From positions 1 to 38,164 of the forward strand of contig JBMYWH010000022.1 of NCBI GenBank assembly GCA_049607205.1: DNA of 38,164 bases, read 5' to 3'. The DNA comes from JBELHR01 sp049607205 (GTDB lineage Bacteria; Bacteroidota; Bacteroidia; Flavobacteriales; Flavobacteriaceae). The position numbers were made by a program, and so were the translations under genes. The notes under the pieces are model-generated. The model was not told where the DNA came from. It made no database searches and saw only the letters and a program-made list of their open reading frames with translations. Below, in pieces: positions 24,501-31,923 of the stretch (positions are counted from its first letter, which is position 1; each line of letters begins with the position of its first letter).

Positions 24501-26068
24501 CCGTCAAGAGGAGGGTTGGTTACTTGGGCAAATAATTGCTTAAAATAGTTAGGGAGTAGTTGGTTTTGGTCCGATAGGACCGCAAGTGGAGTATCATTCC
24601 CCATGGACCCTAAGGTTTCCTTGGCGTTTTGGGCCATGGGGCTGATCATATCCTGAATTTCTTCAATAGTATAATTGAAAAGTCGCTCTCTCGTGGCAAA
24701 ATTTTCAGTTTCTACACTGCATTGATCGTTGTATGGAATGTCTTTTAGTTCAAGCTGATTCTCGTCAATCCAGGTTTGATATGGATTACTTGAACAAATT
24801 TCAGTTTTGATTTCTTTGTCATTGATGATTCTTCCCTCCACCATGTCTACCAAAAACATTTTTCCTGGCTCTAAACGTCCGTGAAGTTCAATGTTGTCAT
24901 CATCAATATCTAAAACACCTATTTCGGAAGACATCACTAGGGTTCCGTCTTTTGTAAGGGTGTATCTTGAAGGTCTTAATCCGTTTCGATCCAATAAGGC
25001 ACCTAGGTAATGGCCGTCGGTGAACGGGATTGACGCAGGTCCGTCCCAAGGCTCCATTATGTTTGAATAAAATTGATAAAACGCCTTTTTATCCTCGGGC
25101 ATATTAGGGTTCTTTTCCCAAGCTTCTGGTACCATAATCATCATTACTTCAGGGAGTGTTTTTCCTGTGAGTAATAAAAGTTCTATAACCATGTCCATTG
25201 AAGCCGAGTCAGATTTCCCATCTAAAATTGTTGGGAATATTTCGTCGATAAATGGACCAAGTATGTCTGCTTTGATTAGTTCTTCCCGAACTCGCATACG
25301 ATTGATGTTTCCTCGTAGCGTGTTGATTTCACCATTTTGACACATGTATCTAAAGGGTTGAGCAAGATCCCATGAAGGTAGTGTGTTGGTGGAAAATCGT
25401 TGATGAACTATGGCGAGTTTAGAGGTAAGTCTTTCGTCGTTCAAGTCTAAAAAATAGCCGTTGATGTCTTCGGGCTTAATAATTCCTTTATAAATTATAA
25501 TGCTTGAAGAAAAACTTGAGACATAGAATAAGTGGCTTTCAGCAAGTTTAGATTCTATGATTTGATGCTCTGTTATTTTACGTGCAATATAGAGTTTTGC
25601 TTGAAATTCTAATTTGCTTGAATCCTCAGGTTTGGCTACAAATAATTGCTCAATTTGAGGTTCTTTTTCCGCAGCAATAGGTCCTAAAACAGCCTTGTTG
25701 ACAGGTACTTTTCTCCATCCGAGAATTGTTAAACCTTGTCTTAGGAGTTGCTTTTCAAATATGTTTTTACAAAAGTTTTTTTGATTTTCTGATTGAGGGA
25801 GAAAGGTCATTGCAACCGCATACTGTTCAGGTTGAGGAAGCTCGAATTCACAAGTTTCTTTGAATAGTAAATGAGGTAAGTCAAATAAAATACCTGCTCC
25901 ATCTCCTGTGATCCCGTCAGAACTAACACCTCCTCGATGTTCCAATTTGACCAATATATTCAACGCATCATGAATGATTGTATTGGTTTTTTTACCATTT
26001 AAGTTGCAAATAAAACCAGCTCCACAGTTTTCGTGTTCAAATCTTGAAGAATATAAATCGTTTCTCAT
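21578..26068 (-). CDS. gltB: Glutamate synthase large (alpha) subunit
   Basis: This enzyme converts glutamine and 2-oxoglutarate to two glutamates. The 1496-residue chain starts with a short leader and then CGAGF; Cys15 is the N-terminal nucleophile of the class II amidotransferase domain, so a 14-residue propeptide must be removed. The central linker and FMN barrel follow, with GGKSNSGEGGE and YDGGTGASPLTS. The [3Fe-4S] ligands are C1119, C1125 and C1130 in CIMMRKCHLNTC. The C-terminal beta-helix has repeated G-rich turns such as EGLGDHGCEYMTGG. Length is as expected. It is preceded by a good promoter and lies next to the porin-PII-Amt operon, consistent with nitrogen assimilation. Confidence 0.98.
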   Translation of the reverse strand: MRNDLYSSRFEHENCGAGFICNLNGKKTNTIIHDALNILVKLEHRGGVSSDGITGDGAGILFDLPHLLFKETCEFELPQPEQYAVAMTFLPQSENQKNFCKNIFEKQLLRQGLTILGWRKVPVNKAVLGPIAAEKEPQIEQLFVAKPEDSSKLEFQAKLYIARKITEHQIIESKLAESHLFYVSSFSSSIIIYKGIIKPEDINGYFLDLNDERLTSKLAIVHQRFSTNTLPSWDLAQPFRYMCQNGEINTLRGNINRMRVREELIKADILGPFIDEIFPTILDGKSDSASMDMVIELLLLTGKTLPEVMMIMVPEAWEKNPNMPEDKKAFYQFYSNIMEPWDGPASIPFTDGHYLGALLDRNGLRPSRYTLTKDGTLVMSSEIGVLDIDDDNIELHGRLEPGKMFLVDMVEGRIINDKEIKTEICSSNPYQTWIDENQLELKDIPYNDQCSVETENFATRERLFNYTIEEIQDMISPMAQNAKETLGSMGNDTPLAVLSDQNQLLPNYFKQLFAQVTNPPLDGIREEIVTDLGLTLGRDKNIFNTESSQCHKLHIQNPVISNADLEKIRKLDSEGLKACTLQIKYQKDKGVNGLEQRLMDLVIETKNAIKQGNTLIILSDRGSNKEQAPIPPLLAVSYLHHSLRRKKLRSQFDLIVESAEPREPHHFACLFGYGASAVNPYMVNELIRKQVNDGFIKNLSEEEAVENFNTAIGKGILKIMNKIGISTLNSYRGAQIFEILGFKKDFAERFFPYTPSRIGGIGLYEIEKEISKRYDYAYPEVLIKNRLGLKIGGDYRWRRNGEKHLFNPNTVAKLQEAVRLTDQKSYDTYASLINEQSKHLMTLRGMMEFNNFNPIPLDEVEPWTEIVKRFKTGAMSYGSISQEAHENLAIAMNRIGGKSNSGEGGENKDRFEKDFNGNWRNSAIKQVASGRFGVDSHYLTNAKEIQIKMAQGAKPGEGGQLPGDKVLPWIAKARNSTPFVGLISPPPHHDIYSIEDLAQLIYDLKNANREARINVKLVSEVGVGTIAAGVAKAKADVVLISGYDGGTGASPLTSLKHTGLPWELGLAETQQTLVKNDLRDRIVVECDGQLKTGRDVAIAALLGAEEFGFATAPLVASGCIMMRKCHLNTCPVGIATQDEKLRKNFQGTPEHVINFFYFLAQELRQIMADLGFKSLDEMIGRVDKLNTKEAIRHYKAKGLDLSPILNSDHLEEGVSLKNITTQDHGLEGVLDFDIISASHPALYRKQAMDLFYPIANTNRSTGAILSNEISKIYGYQGLPDNTLNLHFKGSAGQSFGAFAASGLSMHLEGNANDYLGKGLSGAKLVVKKPEEATFAAHENIITGNVNLFGATKGKAFINGIAGERFAVRNSGAKAVVEGLGDHGCEYMTGGIVVVLGNTGRNFAAGMSGGVAYIYKSDSEFEKNINTGSVDIEELDGEDRSQLYALVNQHHKETKSELASKIIQKWELESQKFIKIMPREYKLALARIKKENLVWEK

Positions 26069-26088
26069 ATTTTGTTGAATTGTTTCTA

Positions 26089-26120
26089 CAAAAATAGAAA
26101 AAACATTGAATTATTTTCAA
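26089..26120 (-). promoter_or_regulatory. gltBD promoter
   Basis: On the minus strand, TTG (26118-26120) and TATTTTTG (26089-26096) are 21 bases apart, within the usual 17-23. The leader would be only 15-20 bases. This separates gltBD from the amt transcript. Confidence 0.7.
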
Positions 26121-26188
26121 TGAATTAGCGAAAACGTTTGAATTATATTTTGTTATTGGATGTTTTTGTTGTGATTTTTCGAATAAAA

Positions 26189-26216
26189 AAAGCACCGATA
26201 TGTTAGTCGGCGCTTT
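26189..26216 (-). terminator. Terminator of amt
   Basis: AAAGCACCGA (26189-26198) pairs with TCGGCGCTTT (26207-26216). The single A/C mismatch becomes a G-U pair in minus-strand RNA, which then runs into T residues. It follows the amt stop by 20 bases. Confidence 0.88.
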
Positions 26217-26236
26217 GATTTTCAGTGTGTTATCAT

Positions 26237-27439
26237 TTATTCTTCATTGTAAACTCCGATGCCATGTTCGTGAACATCTAAGCCTTCAATTTCTTCTTGT
26301 TTGCTCACTCTGAGCCCAATTGTTTTCTTTAAGATAAATAGAACGATGAAGGTTGTAGTCATTGCCCAAGCTCCGATACTGAATACTCCAGCAGCTTGAA
26401 TTCCTAACTGTGTGAATCCGCCTCCATAGAAAAGTCCACCTTCCACAGCAAATAATCCCACTAATAAAGTACCTAATGCTCCAACCACTCCATGTACTGA
26501 AACGGCTCCTACTGGATCATCTACTTTTAGTTTTTTGTCAATAAACTCTATGGAGTACACTACAGTGATTCCCGATAAAAGACCAATGATTGCAGCACCT
26601 TCGTTGCTTACAACAGAACATCCTGCTGTGATACCAACTAATCCAGCTAAGGCACCGTTTAGGGTCATAGAGATGTCTGGTTTTTTGTATCTAATCCATG
26701 TAAGGATTAAAGCGGCTAGTCCACCACTTGCAGCTGCAAGGTTTGTAGTAATGATGATACCAGAAACTGCAATTGCATTATCTCCAGAGATCGCTAATTG
26801 AGATCCCGCGTTAAACCCGAACCAACCTAACCAAAGGATGAATATACCTAGAGAACCTAATAATAAGTTGTGTCCTGGGATTGCTTGAGATTTTCCGTCT
26901 TTGTATTTGCCAATTCTAGGACCGATCATAATCGCGGCTACTAGTCCTGCCCATCCTCCAAGAGAGTGAACAACTGTTGATCCTGCGAAATCGATGAATC
27001 CAAGGTCGGTTAACCATCCATCACCTTGCCATACCCAGTGTCCTGAGATTGGGTAAATAAGGATGGTCATAATTAATGAAAATGTGATATACGTTGTGAA
27101 TTTAGTTCTTCCAGCTACTGCTCCTGAAACGATGGTTGCTGCTGTTGCGGCAAATACGGTTTGGAAGAATAAATTGTGCATATCCTCTTTGTTGTCATAG
27201 AATAACTCTGGCATACCTATGAAGCTTCCTATGTCGCTTCCATACATCACTGTATATCCAACTGTCCAGAATCCTAAGGAACCAATTACAAGGTCCATAA
27301 AATTCTTCATTATAATATTTCCTGCATTTTTGGAACGTGTGAAACCTGTTTCAACTAAGGTGAACCCGGCTTGCATAAAGAATACAAGTATTCCACAAAT
27401 TACGATCCATAATATATCTAAAACTGCGTCTGTTGTCAT
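26237..27439 (-). CDS. amt: Ammonium transporter (Amt/MEP/Rh family)
   Basis: The 400-residue protein has the eleven-helix Amt pattern. MQAGFTLVETGFTRSKNAG opens the first helices. The two pore histidines are in STVVHSLGGW and SVHGVVGALGTL, and NGALAGLVGITAGC is the family signature. The N-terminal helix follows directly after the start, with no separate signal peptide. Ammonium passes the inner membrane, and PII binds such transporters to close them. The PII gene ends 24 bases upstream in the same operon, the standard amt-glnK pairing. A terminator lies right after amt. Confidence 0.97.
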   Translation of the reverse strand: MTTDAVLDILWIVICGILVFFMQAGFTLVETGFTRSKNAGNIIMKNFMDLVIGSLGFWTVGYTVMYGSDIGSFIGMPELFYDNKEDMHNLFFQTVFAATAATIVSGAVAGRTKFTTYITFSLIMTILIYPISGHWVWQGDGWLTDLGFIDFAGSTVVHSLGGWAGLVAAIMIGPRIGKYKDGKSQAIPGHNLLLGSLGIFILWLGWFGFNAGSQLAISGDNAIAVSGIIITTNLAAASGGLAALILTWIRYKKPDISMTLNGALAGLVGITAGCSVVSNEGAAIIGLLSGITVVYSIEFIDKKLKVDDPVGAVSVHGVVGALGTLLVGLFAVEGGLFYGGGFTQLGIQAAGVFSIGAWAMTTTFIVLFILKKTIGLRVSKQEEIEGLDVHEHGIGVYNEE

Positions 27440-27463
27440 GATTGTTGATTTTTAGTTTTTGGC

Positions 27464-27802
27464 TTATTTAAGTGTTTCTCCTCCTTTTTCGCCAGTTCTA
27501 ATTCTATAGGCTTCTTTTACGTCTGATACAAATATTTTCCCATCTCCAACTTCTCCAGATCTTCCAGCTTCCATAATGGTTTTTATTGTGATGTCTTCAA
27601 AATCATCATTGACAACGATTGAGAGGTATTCTCTTTTGATGTCAGCGGTACTAAAGGAAATTCCGCGATATACTTTTCCAACTTGTTCATTTCCTTGACC
27701 AGTTACTGACCAGTGGGATAGGAAGTTAACGCCTACTTCGTGTAGGGCTTTTTTGACCGTCAAGAATTTTGATTGTCTGATAATTGCTTCGATTTTTTTC
27801 AT
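27464..27802 (-). CDS. glnK: Nitrogen regulatory protein PII
   Basis: This 112-residue trimeric sensor binds ATP/ADP and 2-oxoglutarate and controls Amt. GEVGDGKIFV near 84-93 and YRIRTGEKGG near 98-107 are the conserved nucleotide-binding parts. The T-loop is unusual: one residue shorter around 36-45 than E. coli GlnB, and the position equal to Tyr51, the uridylylation site, is Phe50 in YRGISF. The only nearby Tyr is Y45, equal to GlnB Tyr46. Gln39 of GlnB appears shifted into the sequence QGNEQVGK. Regulation by uridylylation is therefore unlikely. It lies between porin and amt genes in one operon. Confidence 0.95.
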   Translation of the reverse strand: MKKIEAIIRQSKFLTVKKALHEVGVNFLSHWSVTGQGNEQVGKVYRGISFSTADIKREYLSIVVNDDFEDITIKTIMEAGRSGEVGDGKIFVSDVKEAYRIRTGEKGGETLK

Positions 27803-27817
27803 TTTAAATAGTATTGG

Positions 27818-28852
27818 TTAAAAGGAGTAAACTGCAGCTAGCAAGAAACTACCTAATTCTTTTTGCATGTCAGCTCCATTCGCGAAACTCGCTTCAGAGG
27901 TCATGTCATATCTTAATTCTGGGATGATTTTTAATCCATCGGCTACAGCATAGTTTGCAGATAGTGTTAAGGCAAAAACATTTCCTTCTCCACTAGCATC
28001 TGAATATCCTAAAGCTCCAAATTCTCCAAATTCTGAAAAATATTCTGGGCGAAGTCCGATAGCAGTTTTATCGCTTAATGCGTACTGTAAGTATACTGCG
28101 GCTCCGTAAAATCCTGTAGCGTCACTATCCTCTATTGGAGTCGTGTTGTAAGTACCGTTGATTCCGAAGTAAAAACTATCTGAAAGATCAAATCCTCCTG
28201 TATAATCTATTTGGAATAAAGAACCCATTGTAGCATCGGTTGACTGATCTCCGTACAATACGTTTAAGTATTGTCCTTTATATCCAATTTGTCCTCCAAA
28301 AGTAACAGTACCATTCACATTGTATTCTGTATAGTCTGTTGGATTTAATATAGCAAGCATTAAGCTTAAATCTTCTGATAAGGCGATATCTGCTTTTAAA
28401 CCTGCATGAGAGAAAGGTCCATAAGAGAACATATAAGAGGTGGAGTAGTTGAAGTTACTTACTGGGGAAATTACTTCGTATCCAAGGAATGTGTTGAAAT
28501 TACCAAGGCTTAAGGTAACTGATTCAGATACGTTCCAATATGCGTATAATTGATTTACAATATTAGATGACCCAACTGAGTTGAAGACAGCTTCTTCTCC
28601 TCTTGGACCGAATACTAGGTCTGCGACAAAACCAACTTTCTCACCTGTATAACTTCCTACAAGGTTTACCATACCTAAAGAGAATCCTGGTAGGTTGGCA
28701 AATGAGGTGTTAGGTGCTTCCATTCGGTCTGCTCCAAAGTTTGTTCTGTAATAAGTATCTACAGATCCGCTAAAGTCAAATTTTGATTCGCTTTGAGCAA
28801 TCGCGGTTAAACTTAACATCCCTAAAAGGGTAAATAATACTAATTTTTTCAT
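27818..28852 (-). CDS. Outer-membrane beta-barrel porin of the ammonium operon
   Basis: The 344-residue protein has a clear signal peptide (cut after TAIAQ) followed by alternating aromatic/polar strands and ends in SFLLAAVYSF, with the terminal Phe typical of outer-membrane barrels. It resembles the BBP2-type porin family of Bacteroidota. Sitting first in the operon with PII and amt suggests it helps ammonium or small nitrogen solutes cross the outer membrane; that is inference from context. The gap to the PII gene is 15 bases. I see no classical promoter box upstream, but two dyads are at 28956-28979 and 29010-29031. Confidence 0.85.
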   Translation of the reverse strand: MKKLVLFTLLGMLSLTAIAQSESKFDFSGSVDTYYRTNFGADRMEAPNTSFANLPGFSLGMVNLVGSYTGEKVGFVADLVFGPRGEEAVFNSVGSSNIVNQLYAYWNVSESVTLSLGNFNTFLGYEVISPVSNFNYSTSYMFSYGPFSHAGLKADIALSEDLSLMLAILNPTDYTEYNVNGTVTFGGQIGYKGQYLNVLYGDQSTDATMGSLFQIDYTGGFDLSDSFYFGINGTYNTTPIEDSDATGFYGAAVYLQYALSDKTAIGLRPEYFSEFGEFGALGYSDASGEGNVFALTLSANYAVADGLKIIPELRYDMTSEASFANGADMQKELGSFLLAAVYSF

Positions 28853-28955
28853 GGTTAATTAATTTAAGGTTAGTTGTGTTGTCTGATGTAAAACTACTAC
28901 ACTAACCCCAATTAATGAAATGTTGTGTTGGCTAAAATGTTAATATATGGATTAG

Positions 28956-28979
28956 TACCCTTAAAAAAAGAAGGGGTTA
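28956..28979. promoter_or_regulatory. Candidate operator dyad 1, nitrogen operon
   Basis: TACCCTT, a 7-base A-rich centre, then AAGGGGTTA, giving an imperfect palindrome. Its form is repeated at 29010-29031. The location about 100-130 bases before the porin start fits a regulator site. Confidence 0.5.
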
Positions 28980-29009
28980 TTTTGTTTAAAAGTAAAAATG
29001 CACGGTTTT

Positions 29010-29031
29010 ACCCCCTAAAAAATGAGGGTGT
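29010..29031. promoter_or_regulatory. Candidate operator dyad 2, nitrogen operon
   Basis: ACCCCCTAAAAAATGAGGGTGT is a second imperfect palindrome with the same C-block, A-rich centre, G-block order as dyad 1. The two centres are about 52 bases apart, close to five helical turns. Confidence 0.5.
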
Positions 29032-29166
29032 GTTAATTTTGTGGTTAAATTCTGTTAAATACATAAAAATGCATTTTTTTGAAAAAAACGTACGAAATCG
29101 ATTGAAATAAGGGTTTTTATTCAATAATTAGGTTTTTAGGCAGAAATATTATCATCAAAACACTTA

Positions 29167-29898
29167 TTATGTTGATAATAATTTAATAGACACTAAAAGT
29201 ATGAGTAGGCTTGTGAGGAGTTTGAGTTGCCTGTTTTTCTTAAATGGCTTAAGTTTTCCCAGTAGACTTCCAAGGCTTACTAAAGCAATAAACAACAGGA
29301 GGTTGTTCTGGGCTCCTGTCGTTGACTTCTGTATGAACATAGCGCTGAGGCCTGCTATGGAGTTCACTAGAATAAAAAAGCTGCAGGTCGCTGCGATGGT
29401 TTTGGGTTTAGCCCAGTGACTAAGATATAAATAAGGAGCAAGGAAGATACCTCCTCCAATTCCAACTAGACCTGAAATGAATCCAATAGCTCCACTTAAG
29501 ATGTAGTTGTTGGATTTGGGGAGTTTGAATGTTTCCAGTTTGTTGAATGTTTGAGAGAGCATAATAATGGATGCGAGTCCTAAAACTAAGGCTAAAATAA
29601 AAGTGTAGGTTTCCTGGTTAAGGGAGAAGCTACCTCCAAGAAAGGCAAAAGGCACTGAAATTAGAGTTAGTTGTATGCTTTTTTTAAATTTTAGTTCACT
29701 CCTATATATATAGAAGTATAAATTAATGCTTACAACTGTAATGTTGCAAATTAAAGCATAGAACCTTATTTGTTCTGGAAGAAGGTTTGTAAGTGCAAGT
29801 AACGCGATGTAACTAGATCCTCCTCCGAATCCAACGCTGCTGTATAGCCATGCGATTAGAGGAAATGCTATATAAAGGAGTAAATCTATGAGTTCCAA
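29167..29898 (-). CDS. TauE/SafE family permease
   Basis: The 243-residue protein has about eight membrane segments and the TauE/SafE repeat: SSVGFGGGSSYIALLAL near 20-36 and its second half GLVGIGGGIFLAPYLYL near 140-160. The glycine-rich motif after each half-start is the family's mark. Members move sulfite, sulfoacetate or other organic anions across the inner membrane; substrate here is not known. It is divergent from acs, with 74 bases between the starts. Adjacency to acs invites a link with acetate or sulfo-compounds, but there is no direct support. Confidence 0.88.
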   Translation of the reverse strand: MELIDLLLYIAFPLIAWLYSSVGFGGGSSYIALLALTNLLPEQIRFYALICNITVVSINLYFYIYRSELKFKKSIQLTLISVPFAFLGGSFSLNQETYTFILALVLGLASIIMLSQTFNKLETFKLPKSNNYILSGAIGFISGLVGIGGGIFLAPYLYLSHWAKPKTIAATCSFFILVNSIAGLSAMFIQKSTTGAQNNLLLFIALVSLGSLLGKLKPFKKNRQLKLLTSLLILLVSIKLLST

Positions 29899-29972
29899 CG
29901 GAGATTTTTTTTAGATAAAAATAATATTATATTGCAACTTAGCTAAAACATTAAAACTAAACTAACTAATCT

Positions 29973-31880
29973 ATGTCTTTACAAATTAAATCTTTTAAGG
30001 AGTATAAAGAGAAATATCAACAGAGTATTGAGCAACCAGAAGAGTTTTGGGCTGAGGTGGCTTCGGAATTTAAATGGAGAAAGAAATGGGATCAAGTTCT
30101 TGAGTCAGATTTCGAAAACGCTTCTGTGAAATGGTTTCAAGGAGGGAAGCTTAATATTACAGAGAACGCTCTGGATAGACATTTAGAATCTCAAGGTAAT
30201 AAAACGGCCATCATATGGGAGCCTAATGACCCCGATGAAGAATCTCGACATATTAGTTATCGTCAACTTTTTGTTAAAGTGTCTCGTTTTGCAAATGTTT
30301 TAAAGGCTAAAGGGATTAAGAAAGGAGATCGAGTCTGTTTGTATATGCCTATGATTCCTGAATTGGCTATAGCAATGCTTGCTTGTGCTAGAATTGGGGC
30401 AGTACATTCTATTGTGTTTGCAGGGTTTAGTGCCACTGCACTTGCTTCACGAATTAATGATTCTGATTGTAAGATGTTGATCACGGCAAATGAGGTCTTT
30501 CGCGGTACGAAACCTGTTAATTTGAAAGCGGTTTGTGATGAGGCTTTAGAAAATTGCCCAGGAGTTGGATCGGTGATTGTTTATAGAAGAACGGTGGAGC
30601 CTACGGAAATGCTCGAAGGGAGAGATTCGTTTTGGTTTGATGAGCTCCAAAAAGTGGATTCAGTTTGTGAGGCAGAAGAAATGGATGCAGAAGACTTGTT
30701 GTTTATTCTGTATACGTCTGGTTCTACAGGGAAGCCTAAAGGGATGGTTCATACTACAGGAGGATATATGGTAGGTACTACCTACACTTTTGAAAATGTG
30801 TTCCAACCTGGAGAAGATGATGTCTATTGGTGTACTGCTGATATAGGTTGGATTACGGGACATTCCTATATAATATATGGTCCACTTTGCGCAGGGGCTA
30901 CTACTGTAATGTTTGAAGGAGTTCCTTCTTATCCTGACTATGGAAGATTCTGGGAGATTGTAGATAAGTTAAATGTGACGCATTTTTATACAGCGCCTAC
31001 AGCCATTCGTGCCTTAGAGAAGCATCCTTTATCTTTTGTGGAAAAGCATGATTTATCAAGTTTGAAGGTTCTAGGTTCCGTAGGGGAGCCTATTAATGAA
31101 GAAGCATGGCACTGGTATAATGATAATATTGGTCAAATGACCTGTCCTATTGTAGATACTTGGTGGCAGACGGAAACCGGAGGGATTATGATTTCTGCTT
31201 TAGCTGGGATTACCCCTTTGAGACCTACTTTTGCGACACAACCCTTGCCTGGAGTGGCTCCCGTTTTGATGGATGATAAAGGTGAAGAAGTTTACAACCC
31301 TAATGGGCCAAGCGAGGGGCGTCTAGCTATTAAGGCGCCATGGCCTTCGATTGCAAGAACAATTTATGGGGATCATCAGCGTTATATAGATACGTATTTC
31401 AGTGCTTATAAGGGTTATTACTTTACTGGAGATGGTGCTTATCGAGATGCTATGGGGAATTATAGAATTACAGGACGTGTAGATGATGTAGTGATTGTGT
31501 CTGGACATAATTTAGGTACAGCGCCTATTGAGAATGTGATTGATGAGCATGAATCTGTTGTGGAATGTGCAATTGTTGGATACCCACATGATATAAAAGG
31601 GAATGCCTTGTATGCTTATGTGACTAAGTATGATAATGTTGAAGTGGATGAAGACTTGTTAAGGTCTCAGATCAATAATTTAATTGCCTCTACGATAGGA
31701 CCAATCGCTAAATTGGATAAAATTCAATTCGTTTCTGGATTGCCAAAAACCCGCTCGGGGAAGATCATGCGAAGAATCTTGAGAAAAATAGCCTCTAAGG
31801 ATGCTGGGAATCTAGGAGATATTTCTACGCTACTCAATCCAGAGGTGGTAGAAGAAATAAAGCAAGGTGCCTTAGTTTAA
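29973..31880 (+). CDS. acs: Acetyl-CoA synthetase (acetate--CoA ligase)
   Basis: The 635-residue AMP-forming enzyme activates acetate to acetyl-CoA. LYTSGSTGKPKGMVHTTGGY near 246-266 is the ATP/AMP-binding P-loop (A3). WWQTETGG near 398-405 is the acetate-pocket motif with the conserved Trp. YFTGDGAYRDAMGNYRITGR near 483-503 contains the A7/A8 hinge region, and the C-terminal RSGKIMRRILR holds the catalytic and acetylation-site lysine. Length and every core motif are normal. A strong hairpin terminator follows directly. Confidence 0.97.
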   Translation: MSLQIKSFKEYKEKYQQSIEQPEEFWAEVASEFKWRKKWDQVLESDFENASVKWFQGGKLNITENALDRHLESQGNKTAIIWEPNDPDEESRHISYRQLFVKVSRFANVLKAKGIKKGDRVCLYMPMIPELAIAMLACARIGAVHSIVFAGFSATALASRINDSDCKMLITANEVFRGTKPVNLKAVCDEALENCPGVGSVIVYRRTVEPTEMLEGRDSFWFDELQKVDSVCEAEEMDAEDLLFILYTSGSTGKPKGMVHTTGGYMVGTTYTFENVFQPGEDDVYWCTADIGWITGHSYIIYGPLCAGATTVMFEGVPSYPDYGRFWEIVDKLNVTHFYTAPTAIRALEKHPLSFVEKHDLSSLKVLGSVGEPINEEAWHWYNDNIGQMTCPIVDTWWQTETGGIMISALAGITPLRPTFATQPLPGVAPVLMDDKGEEVYNPNGPSEGRLAIKAPWPSIARTIYGDHQRYIDTYFSAYKGYYFTGDGAYRDAMGNYRITGRVDDVVIVSGHNLGTAPIENVIDEHESVVECAIVGYPHDIKGNALYAYVTKYDNVEVDEDLLRSQINNLIASTIGPIAKLDKIQFVSGLPKTRSGKIMRRILRKIASKDAGNLGDISTLLNPEVVEEIKQGALV

Positions 31881-31883
31881 GAA

Positions 31884-31918
31884 AAACAGGTCTGATTCTA
31901 AAAGAGTCAGACCTGTTT
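31884..31918. terminator. Bidirectional terminator between acs and the M42 peptidase gene
   Basis: A 15-base arm (31884-31898) pairs with 31904-31918 with one G-U wobble and a five-base loop. Plus-strand T residues follow to 31925, and the minus-strand read has A/T residues suited to the convergent M42 gene, whose stop at 31924 touches the T tract. Confidence 0.92.
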
Positions 31919-31923
31919 GTTTT

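Larger units (their letters stand above)
28853..29166. other. 314-base upstream region of the porin-PII-amt operon
   Basis: There is no credible gene. AT-rich, with two G/C-block dyads described separately. No TAnnTTTG box in the orientation of the porin gene was found. An 8-base inverted repeat (29147-29154 with 29173-29180) touches the end of the TauE/SafE gene but lacks a T tract. Confidence 0.6.

Noticed and set aside
28925..29110. A 61-codon ORF on plus in the region upstream of the porin gene.
   Set aside because: Low-complexity, Lys/Leu-rich translation that covers both dyads; no family resemblance, no fitting neighbours. AT-rich intergenic DNA explains it.
29147..29180. Inverted repeat as terminator of the TauE/SafE gene.
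   Set aside because: Only 8 base pairs, all A/T rich, an 18-base loop and no clear T tract after it.
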